Of a DNA stretch of 64,000 nt, positions 63,040 through 64,000 are shown one piece after another. Each line of letters begins with the position of its first letter. The first letter of the stretch is position 1. The stretch lies in assembly GCA_944548615.1 (NCBI GenBank), contig OX155964.1, positions 496,001 through 560,000 of the forward strand, in the 5' to 3' direction. A program made the position numbers and the translations under genes. The DNA is from Micropterix aruncella (lineage: Eukaryota > Arthropoda > Insecta > Lepidoptera > Micropterigidae). The notes under the pieces are model-generated. The model saw only the letters and a list, made by a program, of their open reading frames with translations. It was not told where the DNA came from and made no database searches.

Positions 63040-63227
63040 ATATTATAAAAGAGGAGATTCTCTATTAAATTATGTATAGGCATGTCTAGTGCATTCTCAA
63101 AGTCTTCGGTTAGGCGATGATTATCTAACTTCTTATACACCCAAGCATTAAGGCAGACGATTAAATTAGGTAAGACAGATCTATCTGGAACAAAACTGTG
63201 CTGCTCTGAGATAATAGTAGCTAATGG
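63040..63227 (-). pseudogene. LINE reverse-transcriptase fragment
   Basis: The minus strand reads IISEQHSFVPDRSVLPNLIV and then TEDFENALDMPIHNLIENLL. This corresponds to the RT block xISxxQHGFxxxRSxxxNLL ... xDFxxAFDxVxHxxLLxKL, with one Asp of the first catalytic motif kept. It is cut at about 63228 by the repeat that follows; the first codons of the frame come from that repeat. Confidence 0.65.
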
Positions 63228-63490
63228 TTCCTGTGCAGTTGTGCCACTAAGACCCACCTCGTTTTTAGGGTTGGCACAACTCACGGTTCAGCTCCTATCC
63301 AGTAACCTCCTCGAAGAGGATCTTCCCCGGTAAGGAATCTGTACCCCAGGCTACAGCTGGTGGAGCAGTTTCGCCTGGGGATGACCTTAGGGGACTACTG
63401 AGCGGTTTGCGCAAAGTGCGGCGTCAGCCACTGTGCACTCCGGCAAATAACTGGAGGAGTCTGGGAACGATTTACTGTTTACTAAGCATC
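63228..63490 (+). repeat. GC-rich retroposon-like family, divergent variant
   Basis: It shows ordered similarity to the first 260 bp of the family: gttgtgccactaagaccca, cacaactcacggttcagctc, a tccagtaacctcctcgaaga block, gcgcaaagtgcggcgtcagc and ctggaggagtctgggaac. It is closest to 421-567. It ends near 63490, about 55 bp before a standard copy. Confidence 0.6.
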
Positions 63491-63544
63491 GGGTATGGAT
63501 GCTGACCCGTTGTCAGCCTATTCTACCACAGCCACAGCCAGCTA

Positions 63545-64000
63545 GGCTCTTGCTGACTTGGCCACGAAGACCCATTCTGTTCAGGGTTGGTCACACTCAC
63601 GGGTCAACACCTATCCGACGGCCTCCACGCATGAATTGCGAGCCAGACTGGGACTATGGCCTTATGGTTAGTTTCCCCTGGAAATCAATCGATTGCGCAC
63701 TCTGACTAACAGTCGGGTGAGTCTGGAAGCAGTACTGTTTCCTATAGAGCGGGGTAGGTTGCGGACCTTACGGCGACTGCTCTTGAAACGACCATCGGCT
63801 ACCCGATCCTGGGTGAACAGCCGGGCAAAGGATGCCGTGGTCCGCGATAGATTCGGTATACACCGTTTCACCGATTCGTAAGGGAGAGGACCGCGCAAGC
63901 GACCTTGAACTCGTAATCAATCGAGAGACTGGTGTAATCTGGTGGCAATTGGAAGTAAGGGCGTGAGTGTAAGCCCGCTGGGTAACACTCCTGGCTCCTC
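63545..64000 (+). mobile_element. GC-rich retroposon-like element, truncated by the window end
   Basis: It starts aggctcttgctgacttggcc and follows the copy at 37413-38085 closely (ctcacgggtcaacac, cttatggttagtttcccct, gaacagccgggcaaaggatg, ctgggtaacactcctggct). A 40-bp segment with tctggcgctcctggacggt is missing near 63690. The rest lies beyond the window. Confidence 0.75.

Overview
This window looks like repeat-dense, AT-rich intergenic DNA from an insect, most likely a moth or butterfly. The lepidopteran guess rests on the style of the repeats: LINE 3' ends with the gcctaactaggc-type motif, repeats opening with an agctgacccg-type head, a piggyBac relic, mariner relics and many short non-autonomous elements. 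I found no host exon, tRNA, rRNA, CRISPR array or bacterial-type operon that I can support. Almost every recognisable protein fragment is a transposase or reverse transcriptase, and nearly all are broken.

Layout. 0-5 kb: a GC-rich repeat piece, a piggyBac relic flanked by TTAA (607-1532), a MITE-like copy, LINE scraps, and a 632-bp GC-rich retroposon-like copy with 13-bp target duplications inside older repeats (4269-4900). 5-9.6 kb: plain AT-rich DNA, two LINE 3' ends, a 94-nt foldback (8496-8589) and a MITE-like copy. 10.4-14.3 kb: the best-preserved gene of the window, a Penelope-like element (PLE) with an uninterrupted 967-codon RT plus GIY-YIG ORF, a hammerhead-ribozyme-like motif in its 3' region, and a long (TA)n tract at each end. 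14.3-23.5 kb: further repeats, a second full GC-rich retroposon with perfect 15-bp target duplications, a LINE C-terminus and a 422-bp (TA)n. 23.5-36.8 kb: LINE fragments from several lineages, a decayed DDE transposase, MITE-like copies, a divergent retroposon copy and a probable mariner relic. 36.8-50.7 kb: more nested repeats, including a mariner remnant abutting a retroposon, which in turn abuts a LINE scrap. 51-56 kb: a cluster of (TA)n tracts, a 55-bp perfect palindrome made of PLE ends, a 200-N gap, and a duplicated segment present once empty and once carrying a 2.6-kb LINE whose 759-codon RT ORF is open but lacks most of its endonuclease. 56-64 kb: repeat fragments, a 118-bp tandem array, and two more retroposon-family copies at the right edge.

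How the parts relate. The window records repeated rounds of retrotransposition. Several layers can be ordered by nesting: a LINE 3' end split by a 590-bp insert, a GT-rich repeat split by a LINE tail, and GC-rich retroposons inside MITE and LINE remnants. The PLE is the only element whose coding region looks intact. Its ends, and those of a dead relative 37 kb away, abut long (TA)n tracts, which suggests that it inserts into or generates TA microsatellites. Assignments come from reading the sequence by eye; no database search was possible.
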